Shown in pieces: positions 33,277-41,073 of a stretch of DNA of 64,000 bases. The DNA lies in NCBI RefSeq assembly GCF_003634215.1, contig NZ_RBWX01000007.1, positions 112,001-176,000 of the forward strand, written 5' to 3'. Each line of letters starts with the position of its first letter. Position 1 is the stretch's first letter. A program made the position numbers and the translations under genes. This stretch comes from Sphingosinicella microcystinivorans. GTDB lineage: Bacteria > Pseudomonadota > Alphaproteobacteria > Sphingomonadales > Sphingomonadaceae. The notes under the pieces are model-generated. The model saw only the letters and a list, made by a program, of their open reading frames with translations. It was not told the DNA's origin and did not search any database.

Positions 33277-33654
33277 CTAGCGCAGGCTGTCGATCTCGTC
33301 GGCAAGCCGTGTGTTCTGCGACGTGTAGTGCCGCTCGACGTGGGCAAGGCGGCGGTCGATGTCGCGGAAGCTCGCATGAACGTCGCGGATCGAGCGGCTC
33401 GGCGCCACGCGGACCTTCTGCCAGAACTTCTGGTCGACGACGCTTTCGCCGTAAAATTCCGTGGGCTTGTCAGAGGCCATCAGGCCGATCACCAGATAGG
33501 CCACCGGCAGGATGCCTGCACCGAGGATGGTGCCGACCACTGCACCTACGCGCCACCACAGCACATCGATACCCGTGAAGTCCGCAAGGCCGGCACACAC
33601 GCCCAGCCACTTCTTTTCGCGCTTATTGAGGTAGAATTTCGTGCGGCTGGACAT
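33277..33654 (-). CDS. pspC: PspC-domain protein with coiled C-terminal tail
   Basis: A 125-residue protein. The N-terminal PspC domain (FYLNKREKKWLGVCAGLADF, then WWRVGAVVGTILGAGILPVA) holds the membrane helix. A cytoplasmic tail of about 60 residues ends HVERHYTSQNTRLADEIDSL. In enteric bacteria PspC is the inner-membrane sensor that sequesters PspA. The tail here matches the ends of the downstream small proteins. GGAGG lies 5 nt before ATG 33654. Confidence 0.9.
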   Translation of the reverse strand: MSSRTKFYLNKREKKWLGVCAGLADFTGIDVLWWRVGAVVGTILGAGILPVAYLVIGLMASDKPTEFYGESVVDQKFWQKVRVAPSRSIRDVHASFRDIDRRLAHVERHYTSQNTRLADEIDSLR

Positions 33655-33679
33655 TTGTGCCTCCCGTTTTCGGATCGTG

Positions 33680-33871
33680 TCAGGCGTCGTGAGTGCGCGG
33701 CTGGGCGAGCCAGGCGATGAGCAGGTAGATGATCGGCAGGATGCCGAAGCCGACGATGGTGCCGACGACGGCGCCAAGCCGCCACCAGAGCGCATCGGTC
33801 TTGGTCATCCTTGCAAATCCGGCACAGACGCCGAGGAAAATGGCGTTTCTCTTGTCGAGTGCGAAGCTCAT
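33680..33871 (-). CDS. Mini PspC-domain protein
   Basis: A 63-residue protein that is essentially only a PspC domain (ALDKRNAIFLGVCAGFARMT, WWRLGAVVGTIVGFGILPII). It is a second PspC-type protein, without the tail. It overlaps the pspB stop by 4 nt and precedes the full pspC by 25 bp. It may pair with pspC as a heterodimer; that is a guess. Confidence 0.88.
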   Translation of the reverse strand: MSFALDKRNAIFLGVCAGFARMTKTDALWWRLGAVVGTIVGFGILPIIYLLIAWLAQPRTHDA

Positions 33872-34158
33872 TTCATCCTCCTGATTTCCGCGGTGCGCGT
33901 GTCTTCAAGGCGTTCGCCGACCGGGCTGCCGGCGGCGATGTGGCGCCAGTTGGGATTGTCGACCGACATGATGCGTTCGATCGTCTGCAGTCGATCCTCC
34001 AGGCGCATCGCGGCCTGGTGGAGATCGTCGAGCATACGCTCGTCCTCGATCGAAAGGCTGCGGTTCTGCTTGGATTTCATGCGGTAATGCAGGAACAGCC
34101 ACGGCATACCGATGAAGATGGCAAGGATGGCGATAAGCGGAACGATAGCTTCGGCCAT
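33868..34158 (-). CDS. pspB: PspB-like envelope stress membrane protein
   Basis: A 96-residue protein with an N-terminal helix (IVPLIAILAIFIGMPWLFLH) and a cytoplasmic coiled coil (LHQAAMRLEDRLQTIERIM), the PspB plan; standard PspB is about 75 residues. It follows pspA by 3 bp and overlaps the mini-PspC gene. PspB and PspC together release PspA from PspF under membrane stress. Confidence 0.88.
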   Translation of the reverse strand: MAEAIVPLIAILAIFIGMPWLFLHYRMKSKQNRSLSIEDERMLDDLHQAAMRLEDRLQTIERIMSVDNPNWRHIAAGSPVGERLEDTRTAEIRRMK

Positions 34159-34161
34159 GGA

Positions 34162-34833
34162 TCAGCCCTCCTGCTTCTGGGCCATGCGCGATTTCAGCGC
34201 GGCAAGCTCGGCCTCGACGGCGTCGTCGGTGCGCAGATCGGCGATCTGCATCTCCAGGCTGCGCGTCTCGCCGAGTGCGAGCGCGTCCACCTGGCCTTCG
34301 GCGTAGTCGACGCGGCGTTCCAGCACCTCGAAGCGCGAGAAGGCCTCGTCCACCTTCGGGCCGCGCAGCAGGCTGCGCATCCGCACCCGGTTGTTCGCCG
34401 TCTCAAGCCGCGACAGCAGCGCCGATTGGCGTGTGCGTGCCTCGCGAAGCTTGCTTTCCAGCTTCTGGATGTCGCCTTCGTAGTGCGAGAGTTGTTCGTC
34501 GAGCAGATCGACTTCGGCCTGCAGCTGGGCGCCGCTGCCGCTCATCTTCTGCTTTTCGAGCAGCGCCGCCTTGGCGAGATCCTCGCGGCCCTTGGACAGT
34601 GCCAGTTCAGCCTTCTCGGCCCACGTCGCCTGCGCCTGATCCAGTTTCAGGATCGTGCGGCGCATTTCCTTCTGGTCGGCGATGGTGCGGGCGGCGGAGG
34701 CGCGGACTTCCACGAGCGTCTCTTCCATCTCCATGATGATCATGCGGATCATCTTCGCCGGGTCTTCGGCGCGGTCGAGAAGGTCGGTGACGTTTGCGGC
34801 GATGATGTCGCGCGTCCTCGAGAAAATGCCCAT
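34162..34833 (-). CDS. pspA: Phage shock protein A
   Basis: A 223-residue PspA/IM30 family protein. It starts MGIFSRTRDIIAANVTDLLD, the amphipathic membrane-binding helix, and is coiled coil to the end. It binds stressed inner membrane and in the relaxed state inhibits PspF. AGGAG is about 10 nt from ATG 34833. A longer open frame to 35433 is not coding. Confidence 0.95.
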   Translation of the reverse strand: MGIFSRTRDIIAANVTDLLDRAEDPAKMIRMIIMEMEETLVEVRASAARTIADQKEMRRTILKLDQAQATWAEKAELALSKGREDLAKAALLEKQKMSGSGAQLQAEVDLLDEQLSHYEGDIQKLESKLREARTRQSALLSRLETANNRVRMRSLLRGPKVDEAFSRFEVLERRVDYAEGQVDALALGETRSLEMQIADLRTDDAVEAELAALKSRMAQKQEG

Positions 34834-34861
34834 CTGGTCTGAACTCCTGAAGTTGAAGGTG

Positions 34862-34904
34862 GCGGCCGGAGCGGGAGGGGACTGGGGGGATCCGCTCCGG
34901 CCGC
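34862..34904 (-). other. 13-bp perfect inverted repeat between first psp gene and pspA
   Basis: GCGGCCGGAGCGG (34862-34874) and CCGCTCCGGCCGC (34892-34904) pair over 13 bp with a 17-nt loop. It lies in the transcript between the small secreted peptide gene and pspA. There is no T run, so processing or 3' protection of the first cistron is more likely than termination. Confidence 0.55.
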
Positions 34905-34921
34905 TAGACGCTGCGGGCCGA

Positions 34922-35098
34922 TCAGTAAACGATCGGAGCGCTCGTCGAAACCGGGATGATCTGGACCTGGGCAAGCTTGGCCGGGGTTTCGGCGCGGGCG
35001 GGACCCGCCGCGGCGAAGAGGAAGACCGAGCTGACCGCGACCGCACCGACGGTGCAGAAGAGGGTCCGGAACATGTTGCTGTTGGCCTGCGTAAGCAT
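34922..35098 (-). CDS. Small secreted peptide, first gene of psp operon
   Basis: A 58-residue open frame with an excellent ribosome site (AGGAGG 5 nt before ATG 35098). A signal peptide runs MFRTLFCTVGAVAVSSVFLF to about AGPARA (residue 36). The mature part is about 22 residues (ETPAKLAQVQIIPVSTSAPI to VY). It lies about 40 nt below the predicted sigma-54 start, so it is the first cistron of the psp operon, before pspA. It may report on export or act as a small periplasmic factor; function is unknown. It is under 60 residues and easily missed. Confidence 0.7.
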   Translation of the reverse strand: MLTQANSNMFRTLFCTVGAVAVSSVFLFAAAGPARAETPAKLAQVQIIPVSTSAPIVY

Positions 35099-35148
35099 TG
35101 ATGCCTCCTGTGTTTAACTGTTGCTTTCAAATCCGTTGCCCAATGTTC

Positions 35149-35164
35149 AGCAAGGGTCGTGCCA
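35149..35164 (-). promoter_or_regulatory. Sigma-54 (-24/-12) promoter of psp operon
   Basis: The minus strand reads TGGCACG-ACCC-TTGCT, matching the consensus TGGCACG-N4-TTGCW completely. It faces the 58-residue peptide gene and pspA, with divergent pspF, a sigma-54 activator, on the other side. This is the expected control of a psp operon. Confidence 0.9.
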
Positions 35165-35178
35165 GTTTTTCTGGCACG
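35158..35178. promoter_or_regulatory. Perfect palindrome overlapping the sigma-54 -24 element
   Basis: CGTGCCAG (35158-35165), loop TTTTT, CTGGCACG (35171-35178): 8-bp exact arms. The left arm, read on the minus strand, contains the -24 box. The right arm gives a second, plus-strand TGGCACG, but no -12 box follows it at the right distance. A binding site for a modulator, or chance, remain possible. Confidence 0.4.
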
Positions 35179-35286
35179 CTGTGATTTGTGTATTTTCAAT
35201 ATGTTATACGTATTCTGCTTGGAAGTTGGCGAAATTTCCGTGTGTGCATATTGCAAAAAATTGGGATTTTTTGCTAAATATTGGCA

Positions 35287-36336
35287 ATGAAGGACTCGGC
35301 GACTCTCGTTGGCCAATCGACCGAACTGCTCGATGCGATTGAGCGGGCGAGCCTTGCCGCCGCGCTGAACCGTTCTGTGCTCGTCATCGGCGAGCGCGGC
35401 ACCGGCAAGGAGATGGTCGCGGAGCGCCTGCACCGCCTCAGTCCGCGCTGGGAGGAGCCGTTCATCGCAATGAACTGCGCGGCGATGTCAGAGAACCTCA
35501 TCGATGCCGAGCTCTTCGGCTATGAGGCAGGGGCCTTTACCGGCGCGACCTCGGCGCGGCGCGGACGGTTTGAAGAGGCAGACGGCGGCACCTTGTTCCT
35601 CGACGAGGTGGGGACGCTCTCCTCCGCCGCGCAGGAGCGCCTGTTGCGCGTCGTCGAATATGGGGAGCTGACCCGGCTCGGTGCGAACCGGCCGCTCACC
35701 GTCGACGTCCGTATCGTCGGCGCCACCAACGAAGATTTGCCTGCGCTTGTCGAAAAGGGGCGCTTTCGGGCCGACCTGCTCGATCGCCTCTCCTTCGAAG
35801 TCATCACCCTGCCGCCGCTGCGTGCGCGCTCCGACGATATCATGGAACTGGCGAACCATTTTGCGCGGCGCATGTCCGTCGAGCTGGGCTGGCCGGACTT
35901 CCCCGGCTTCAGCCGCGAGGTGCGCCAGCAGCTGCGCGCCTACGCATGGCCGGGCAACGTCCGCGAGCTGAAGAACGTCGTGGAGCGCGCGCTCTACAGG
36001 TGGGGTGATCCCGCGACGCCCGTTGATGCCCTCCAGTTCGATCCGTTCGACTCCCCGTGGCGGCCGAAGCGGTCGATCGTGATGGCGGGGGTGGAGGCGG
36101 CAAAGGCGCCGCCGGCTGCACCGGCAGTTGCGGCTATCGCGGCGGCTGAGGAGCGCGCTGCGGTCAGCGACCTGCGCGCTGCCGTCGCGGAATACGAGCG
36201 GGACATTCTCGTCCGCACGCTCGAAAGCTGCCGCTATAACCAGCGTGCCGCCGCGGAGGCGCTCGCGGTCACTTACGATCAGCTCAGGCACTGCCTGCGC
36301 CGTCACGGCCTGCACCGCGCCGCTGCGGCATCCTGA
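35287..36336 (+). CDS. pspF: Sigma-54 activator PspF
   Basis: A 349-residue enhancer-binding protein without a receiver domain, the PspF plan. AAA+ region: Walker A-like GERGTGKE, the sigma-54 contact loop EAGAFTGATSARRGRFEEAD, Walker B LFLDEVGTL, and the sensor R region. A C-terminal Fis-type helix-turn-helix (QRAAAEALAVTYDQLRHCLR) follows an Ala/Pro linker. It activates the divergent psp promoter. Start: ATG 35287, or TTG 35281. A possible own promoter is TTGGCG (35226) - 17 bp - TATTGC (35249). Confidence 0.93.
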   Translation: MKDSATLVGQSTELLDAIERASLAAALNRSVLVIGERGTGKEMVAERLHRLSPRWEEPFIAMNCAAMSENLIDAELFGYEAGAFTGATSARRGRFEEADGGTLFLDEVGTLSSAAQERLLRVVEYGELTRLGANRPLTVDVRIVGATNEDLPALVEKGRFRADLLDRLSFEVITLPPLRARSDDIMELANHFARRMSVELGWPDFPGFSREVRQQLRAYAWPGNVRELKNVVERALYRWGDPATPVDALQFDPFDSPWRPKRSIVMAGVEAAKAPPAAPAVAAIAAAEERAAVSDLRAAVAEYERDILVRTLESCRYNQRAAAEALAVTYDQLRHCLRRHGLHRAAAAS

Positions 36337-36423
36337 CCCACATCGATAGGGTTTTTGAACGCAACATCCGTCACGGCGCTGCGTTATCCCTCTGAACACC
36401 CACCCAAAACAAAGGAGCTATTC

Positions 36424-37017
36424 ATGGCTATCGAACTCCCGCCGCTGCCGTTCGCGAAGGATGCGCTGGAGCCGCACATGTCCGCGCGCACGCTCGAATT
36501 TCACCACGGCAAGCATCACAAGGGTTATGTCGACAAGACGAACGCGGCGATTGCCGGAACGCCTTTGGAAAACGCCTCGCTGGAAGAGATCGTGAAGACG
36601 GCCAAGAGCAAAGGCGACGACGGTCTTTTCAACAACGCCGCTCAGGCCTGGAATCATACCTTCTTCTGGAACTCACTGTCGCCGAAGGCTGCCGGGCCCG
36701 AAGGTAAGCTCAAGGACATGATCGACTCGGCGTTCGGCGGCCTGTCGGAATTCAAAAAGGCCTTCAAGACCGAAGCGACCGGTCATTTCGGCAGCGGCTG
36801 GGCATGGCTCTGCCAGGAAGGCACCGACGGTCTGAAGATCATTTCGACTCACGATGCCGATTCCGCGCTCGTCCATAAGGGGCTTAACCCCCTCATCACG
36901 CTCGATGTTTGGGAACACGCTTATTATCTGGATTACCAGAATGCCCGGCCGGACTTCGTAGACGATTTCTTAACCAATACGATGAACTGGTCCTTTGCGG
37001 CGACCAATCTTCGTTGA
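36424..37017 (+). CDS. sodB: Superoxide dismutase (Fe type)
   Basis: A 197-residue cytoplasmic Fe/Mn-family SOD. Metal ligands are visible: His in LEFHHGKHHKGYV, His in AAQAWNHTFFWNSL, and Asp and His in LDVWEHAYYLDYQN. The AAQAWNHTFFW segment favours iron. It dismutates superoxide. ATG 36424 has AAAGGAG upstream. It stands alone, after pspF; a 10-bp inverted repeat with a 30-nt loop (37016-37025 / 37056-37065) begins at the stop codon. Confidence 0.95.
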   Translation: MAIELPPLPFAKDALEPHMSARTLEFHHGKHHKGYVDKTNAAIAGTPLENASLEEIVKTAKSKGDDGLFNNAAQAWNHTFFWNSLSPKAAGPEGKLKDMIDSAFGGLSEFKKAFKTEATGHFGSGWAWLCQEGTDGLKIISTHDADSALVHKGLNPLITLDVWEHAYYLDYQNARPDFVDDFLTNTMNWSFAATNLR

Positions 37018-37159
37018 CGAAATGTTACGGCTAAAAGAAAATGAGAAATTAACCGACATTTCGTCGCCGTAATTACAATCACTTCGCCTGTCTTAACCAT
37101 CAAAGTGTCGCACGGCACTTGATGTATTAGGTATTTGTTTAGAGTTGGCGCCCAAGAAT

Positions 37160-37208
37160 CCCCTCAAATCCGCGATTTTGCGGTCACAACGAGGGGTCGT
37201 TGGGGTCA
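37160..37208 (+). promoter_or_regulatory. Possible leader hairpin before the lipoprotein gene
   Basis: CCCCTC (37160-37165) can pair with GAGGGG (37191-37196), enclosing a second stem CCGC...GCGG. The GAGGGG arm is the only strong ribosome-site-like word before ATG 37209, so the fold could hide it. Suggestive only. Confidence 0.3.
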
Positions 37209-39209
37209 ATGAACATTTATTCTGCTGGGCGTCTGCGCGGCCGAGGCCAGCCTGTGGCTTTCATCTCCGCGTTAATTCTTCTGTCGGCCTGTGGAGGCGG
37301 CAGCTCTGGCGGCACGCAAACCGATGCGGGGAGCCCTACGCCCCCGGCATCGGTGACGCCGTCCGATCCGTCTCCCACGCCGACGCCGACTCCCACGCCG
37401 ACGCCGACTCCTACGCCGACTCCCACACCGACGCCGACTCCTACGCCGACGCCGACTCCCACACCGACTCCTACGCCCACACCAACGCCGACGCCTCCGC
37501 CGGCTGATCCGACAATGCCGTCGGGTCCGGTGAGCGTGTCCGTGGCCGGCACGCGTCTCTCCGCGGCGGCGATGGACACCATCACCACGCCGACCGGCAC
37601 GTGGCCCGTCAGCGATCTCGGTCCTGTCAGCGGCGGCCGCGCTTATATGTTCGGCCTTGCAAGCCGCCCGACGTGGTGGAGCGTCTGCATTGTGCGCTAT
37701 GCCGTGCCGGGCGACACCACGGTCGGCGAGCGCAGCTACGCGATCTCCGTCAGCGGCGTGGAAACGACGCTTTCCGTCCTTGGCGGCAGCATGAAGTGCA
37801 TCGACAACGGCGAACCAATCGCGCCGTCGATGGACCGCATCCGCGCAGCGGTCACCGCGAAGCGCGTGATGCCTTATTCAAGCGCCGCCTTCGCCGGCTG
37901 GCCGAAGTCGCCGACGCTTGAAACCGAGCGCACGACCGAAAACAGGGCAGGATACGTCCCAGGCCGCATCTATGGCCGCTCCGGCATGAACAATGCGATC
38001 GCCTATGCGATCACCGGTGCGGGCGGCGAATACGGATCGTCCCGCGGCTTCATTTCGGGTGACGATGCCGTGATGATTGCGGCAGCGCTTGCGGGCAACA
38101 CCACCGTCTTCAACGATGCGGCCGAACAGGCCCGTATCCAGACACTTTATGGCCTCAGCCTTCCCAACCTCGCGATCTGGTCGGAAAATCACAATCAGCT
38201 TCGGGATCCGCAGGTCCCGCTCGCTGGAGACCGGCCGTATGTGAACGAGGGTACGAGCACAAAGGCCGATCAGCTGGGCAATGAGGGCGAATGGTGTGCC
38301 CCCGATGATTACCCCTGGCTCAGCCAGATCGGCGCGACCGCAGGCTCATGCTACTCGCATACGCGCGACGAGGCGCATCTCTTCAACCATGGTTATGCCT
38401 ACTGGCTGGCCACGGGCGACCCACGAGCAGCCGTTCTGCAGCAGGCCATCGCGGCCTTTGCGCTCGCCAGCGTCTATCAGGGGGCCTATTCGGACGGTCG
38501 CTATCGCACGCGTTTCAGCTACCAGCGGACGACGATGAACGTCTGGTCGGCGTTGTGGAAACTGCAGGACGTCGCGGAAAACGCCAGCAGCTCGAACGGC
38601 AATATCCTTTGGTCCAGGGCGCGCGCGCTTAAGATGGTCGGTGACGTCTTTGCCGACTGGAAGGCGCAGCTTGCCAAGATGGATGCGGGCACGAGTGTTT
38701 ATGAGCGCTCGTCGTCCATTTTCCGCGGCATCGATCTCAACTCCGACAATGCCTATTCCAACTTCATGATCCAGCTTTACGGACCGGAGGCGGCCTACCT
38801 GTTCGCGTCGAAGGGTGAACCGGCCATGCTGAAGCGGATTGCCGAGAACATGGTCCTGCGCTTTGGAAAAATCGGCGGAACGCGCGGCGTTTATGGCAAG
38901 GGCTCGGGTTCGGGTTTCCTCGTTCTTGACGGCGGCACCATGCCCTACACCGATACCGAGAGCTTCGTTGCCTGGACGAACGACGGGAATGCGCTTCCTG
39001 CCGACAGCTTCGACGGCGCCGCGCTGCACACGGTGCAACGCGCCTACTGGTCGCTGAAGCTCGCGCAGGACGCTGTGAAACGTGGCTGGATGGATGCAGT
39101 CCCGGGCATTGACGACGCCATTGCCAGGATGGAAGCCGCGCGTTCGAAAACCGCACCCAACAAGGACACGAGCGCCTTGGCGTGGAAGCACGCGGCCGTC
39201 AGTTTCTAG
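37209..39209 (+). CDS. Large exported lipoprotein with Pro-Thr linker, paralog A (unknown function)
   Basis: A 666-residue protein. The lipobox ILLSAC (Cys near residue 28) marks an outer-membrane lipoprotein. A (Pro-Thr)20 linker follows from residue 56 to 95, then a domain of about 560 residues. That domain shares many stretches with the next gene, such as SRGFISGDDAVMIAAAL, DEAHLFNHGYAYWLATGDPR and SIFRGIDLNSDNAYSNFMIQ. It is helix-rich with repeated aromatic/His motifs, recalling alpha/alpha-toroid carbohydrate-active enzymes, but I find no assigned catalytic motif. The function is unknown. With the downstream acyltransferase it may act on an envelope polysaccharide. Confidence 0.75.
   Translation: MNIYSAGRLRGRGQPVAFISALILLSACGGGSSGGTQTDAGSPTPPASVTPSDPSPTPTPTPTPTPTPTPTPTPTPTPTPTPTPTPTPTPTPTPTPPPADPTMPSGPVSVSVAGTRLSAAAMDTITTPTGTWPVSDLGPVSGGRAYMFGLASRPTWWSVCIVRYAVPGDTTVGERSYAISVSGVETTLSVLGGSMKCIDNGEPIAPSMDRIRAAVTAKRVMPYSSAAFAGWPKSPTLETERTTENRAGYVPGRIYGRSGMNNAIAYAITGAGGEYGSSRGFISGDDAVMIAAALAGNTTVFNDAAEQARIQTLYGLSLPNLAIWSENHNQLRDPQVPLAGDRPYVNEGTSTKADQLGNEGEWCAPDDYPWLSQIGATAGSCYSHTRDEAHLFNHGYAYWLATGDPRAAVLQQAIAAFALASVYQGAYSDGRYRTRFSYQRTTMNVWSALWKLQDVAENASSSNGNILWSRARALKMVGDVFADWKAQLAKMDAGTSVYERSSSIFRGIDLNSDNAYSNFMIQLYGPEAAYLFASKGEPAMLKRIAENMVLRFGKIGGTRGVYGKGSGSGFLVLDGGTMPYTDTESFVAWTNDGNALPADSFDGAALHTVQRAYWSLKLAQDAVKRGWMDAVPGIDDAIARMEAARSKTAPNKDTSALAWKHAAVSF
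37374..37493 (+). repeat. (Pro-Thr)20 hexanucleotide coding repeat
   Basis: 120 bp of CCN-ACN units encode 20 Pro-Thr pairs. Third bases vary between G, C, A and T, and higher-order blocks recur. The 6-bp unit keeps frame if copies are gained or lost, so only linker length would change. The linker sits between the lipid anchor and the folded domain. Confidence 0.9.
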
Positions 39210-39266
39210 ACCGGATCGTTTCAGGCTGAACCAGCCTGCGGGTCTCGCAAACCCTTCTTCCCCCCG

Positions 39267-39296
39267 GGCACCTTGTCCTTTTCGGGACAAGGTGCC
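39267..39296 (+). other. 12-bp stem hairpin between the paralogous genes
   Basis: GGCACCTTGTCC (39267-39278), loop TTTTCG, GGACAAGGTGCC (39285-39296): a perfect 12-bp stem about 10 nt before the ATG of the second paralog. There is no T run after it. It could be an attenuator, an mRNA processing site, or block ribosome entry. Confidence 0.6.
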
Positions 39297-39306
39297 ACCT
39301 TGCGGA

Positions 39307-41073
39307 ATGTTTCGCTGTTGCCGTTTCCGTCTGCTCCCGCTCGCTCTTGCAGCTTTCTGCAGCCTGCAAGTTTCTGAAACAGCGAGGGCCGCGCCAGCCA
39401 CTTTTGCCATTGATGGCCGGGCGGTACGACCCGTTCCGCTAGACGTCATCCAGACACCCAGCGGTGAATGGCCGGTCTTCGATCTCGGTCGGGTCGCTGA
39501 AGGCCGCGCCTACCTCTTCACGTACCGCGCGAAGCCGGACTGGTTTTCGCTGTGCATTGTCCGCGCGCCCGACGGCGACGGCAGTATCGACGATCGCCGC
39601 TATGACATGACGGCAGATGGACGGGCGATGCCGATTACGGTCCTGCCCGGATCAATGAAATGCGCAGACAACGGCGAACCGGTAAAGCCGACAATGGCGC
39701 GACTTGCGCAGGCGGTGCAGGAAAAGAGGGTTCTTCCCTTCTCGGCCACCGCCTTCTCTGGATTCCTTAAACCGCGCACGCGGAAAACACCGGAGGATAT
39801 CTACCGCCCGGACCGGATCTATGGGCGCTCGTCTTCAAACAACGCCATTGGCACCGTCTCGGGGCAGGCGGGCGAGGCGGGTTCGTCGCGTGGATTCGTG
39901 TCTGGAACGGACGCACGCATGATTGCGGCGGCCCTGGATCGCGATGGTGGTACCTTTGAAGCCGCCGCAAAGCGCGCCCGCGTCGAAACGCTTTATGGTC
40001 TCAGCCTGCCCAATTTCGTGATCTGGTCCGAGCGGCATCATCAAATGCGCGATCCGCAGATACCGCTGCCGGGTGATCGTCCCTACGCCAATGAAGGCAG
40101 AATCTCCGGCGGCGATGGCTATGGCGACGAAGGAAAGTGGACTGCACCCGCGGATTACCCATGGCTCGCCGAGATCAAGGCAGAGGCGGGGAAGACCTAT
40201 AGCCATCGCCGGGACGAGGCGCATCTCTTCAACCACGGCTATGCCTATTGGCTGGCCACGGGCGATCCGCGCGCTGCGATCCTGCAGCAGGCGATCATGG
40301 CGTATGCACTGGCCAGCAACTACCAGCGCAGCGCTGGCCGTTATCGACCGCGTTTTGCTTATCAGCGCACTACGCTCAATCAGTTTTCCGCCATGTGGAA
40401 GCTGCGCGACATTGCAGCGAACGTCCGCACCGAGCGGGGCAATATTTTCTGGCCGCAGGTGCGCGCGCGCAAGATGAACGCAGACATGTGGGCCGGGTGG
40501 AAGGCTGATCTTGCGCGTCTTGATGTATCGCCCAATCCGCAGAACCGTTCAGTCTCGATATTCCGCGGTATCGATGGCAATGACGACAATGCCTATTCGA
40601 ACTTCATGATACAGATTTATGGCCCCGAGGCGGCCTATCTCTGGGCTTCGGCCGGAGAGCCGGCACTGCTGTCGCGCATTACGGAAAATTTTCTGCTTCG
40701 GTTCGGGGCGATCGGCGGTGCCCGAGGGGTTTACGGTGCCGGGTCTGGAAGCGGCTTTCCTATCCTCGTCAAGGGCCAGATGCCGTACCGTGATCGAGCT
40801 TCGTTTATAGAATGGGTGAATTCGACCAGCCAGCACCCAACAGACAGTTTCGACGGCGCAAGTCCTCATACTGTTCTTCGCGGATACTGGGTGCTTCGCT
40901 TTGCACGCGATGCAAGTGATCGCGGCTGGCTTCGGCCCTTCGACGGGCTGGACGACGCCATCGTCAAGACGGAACGAGCAAGCCGTGCAACGAAAGTATG
41001 GCGCTATCCAGGTATTCTAAGCTGGAAACATGCCGCAGTTGCCTTTGAAAGGGACAAGCGGGCGCAGCCGTGA
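39307..41073 (+). CDS. Large exported protein, paralog B (unknown function)
   Basis: A 588-residue paralog of the preceding protein, lacking both lipobox and Pro-Thr linker. It has an ordinary signal peptide ending near SETARA (residue 28). Shared landmarks: TLYGLSLPN, DEAHLFNHGYAYWLATGDPR, SIFRGIDGNDDNAYSNFMIQ and GVYGAGSGSGF. It is thus probably soluble in the periplasm or secreted, while paralog A is membrane-held. It overlaps the acyltransferase start by 4 nt (GTGA). Function unknown; no close enzyme family recognised. Confidence 0.75.
   Translation: MFRCCRFRLLPLALAAFCSLQVSETARAAPATFAIDGRAVRPVPLDVIQTPSGEWPVFDLGRVAEGRAYLFTYRAKPDWFSLCIVRAPDGDGSIDDRRYDMTADGRAMPITVLPGSMKCADNGEPVKPTMARLAQAVQEKRVLPFSATAFSGFLKPRTRKTPEDIYRPDRIYGRSSSNNAIGTVSGQAGEAGSSRGFVSGTDARMIAAALDRDGGTFEAAAKRARVETLYGLSLPNFVIWSERHHQMRDPQIPLPGDRPYANEGRISGGDGYGDEGKWTAPADYPWLAEIKAEAGKTYSHRRDEAHLFNHGYAYWLATGDPRAAILQQAIMAYALASNYQRSAGRYRPRFAYQRTTLNQFSAMWKLRDIAANVRTERGNIFWPQVRARKMNADMWAGWKADLARLDVSPNPQNRSVSIFRGIDGNDDNAYSNFMIQIYGPEAAYLWASAGEPALLSRITENFLLRFGAIGGARGVYGAGSGSGFPILVKGQMPYRDRASFIEWVNSTSQHPTDSFDGASPHTVLRGYWVLRFARDASDRGWLRPFDGLDDAIVKTERASRATKVWRYPGILSWKHAAVAFERDKRAQP

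Noticed and set aside
35171-35187. Second sigma-54 promoter facing pspF
   Set aside because: TGGCACG is present on the plus strand, but the -12 position reads GATTT rather than TTGCW.
37374-37493. CRISPR-like repeat
   Set aside because: Uninterrupted 6-bp coding repeat with no spacers.
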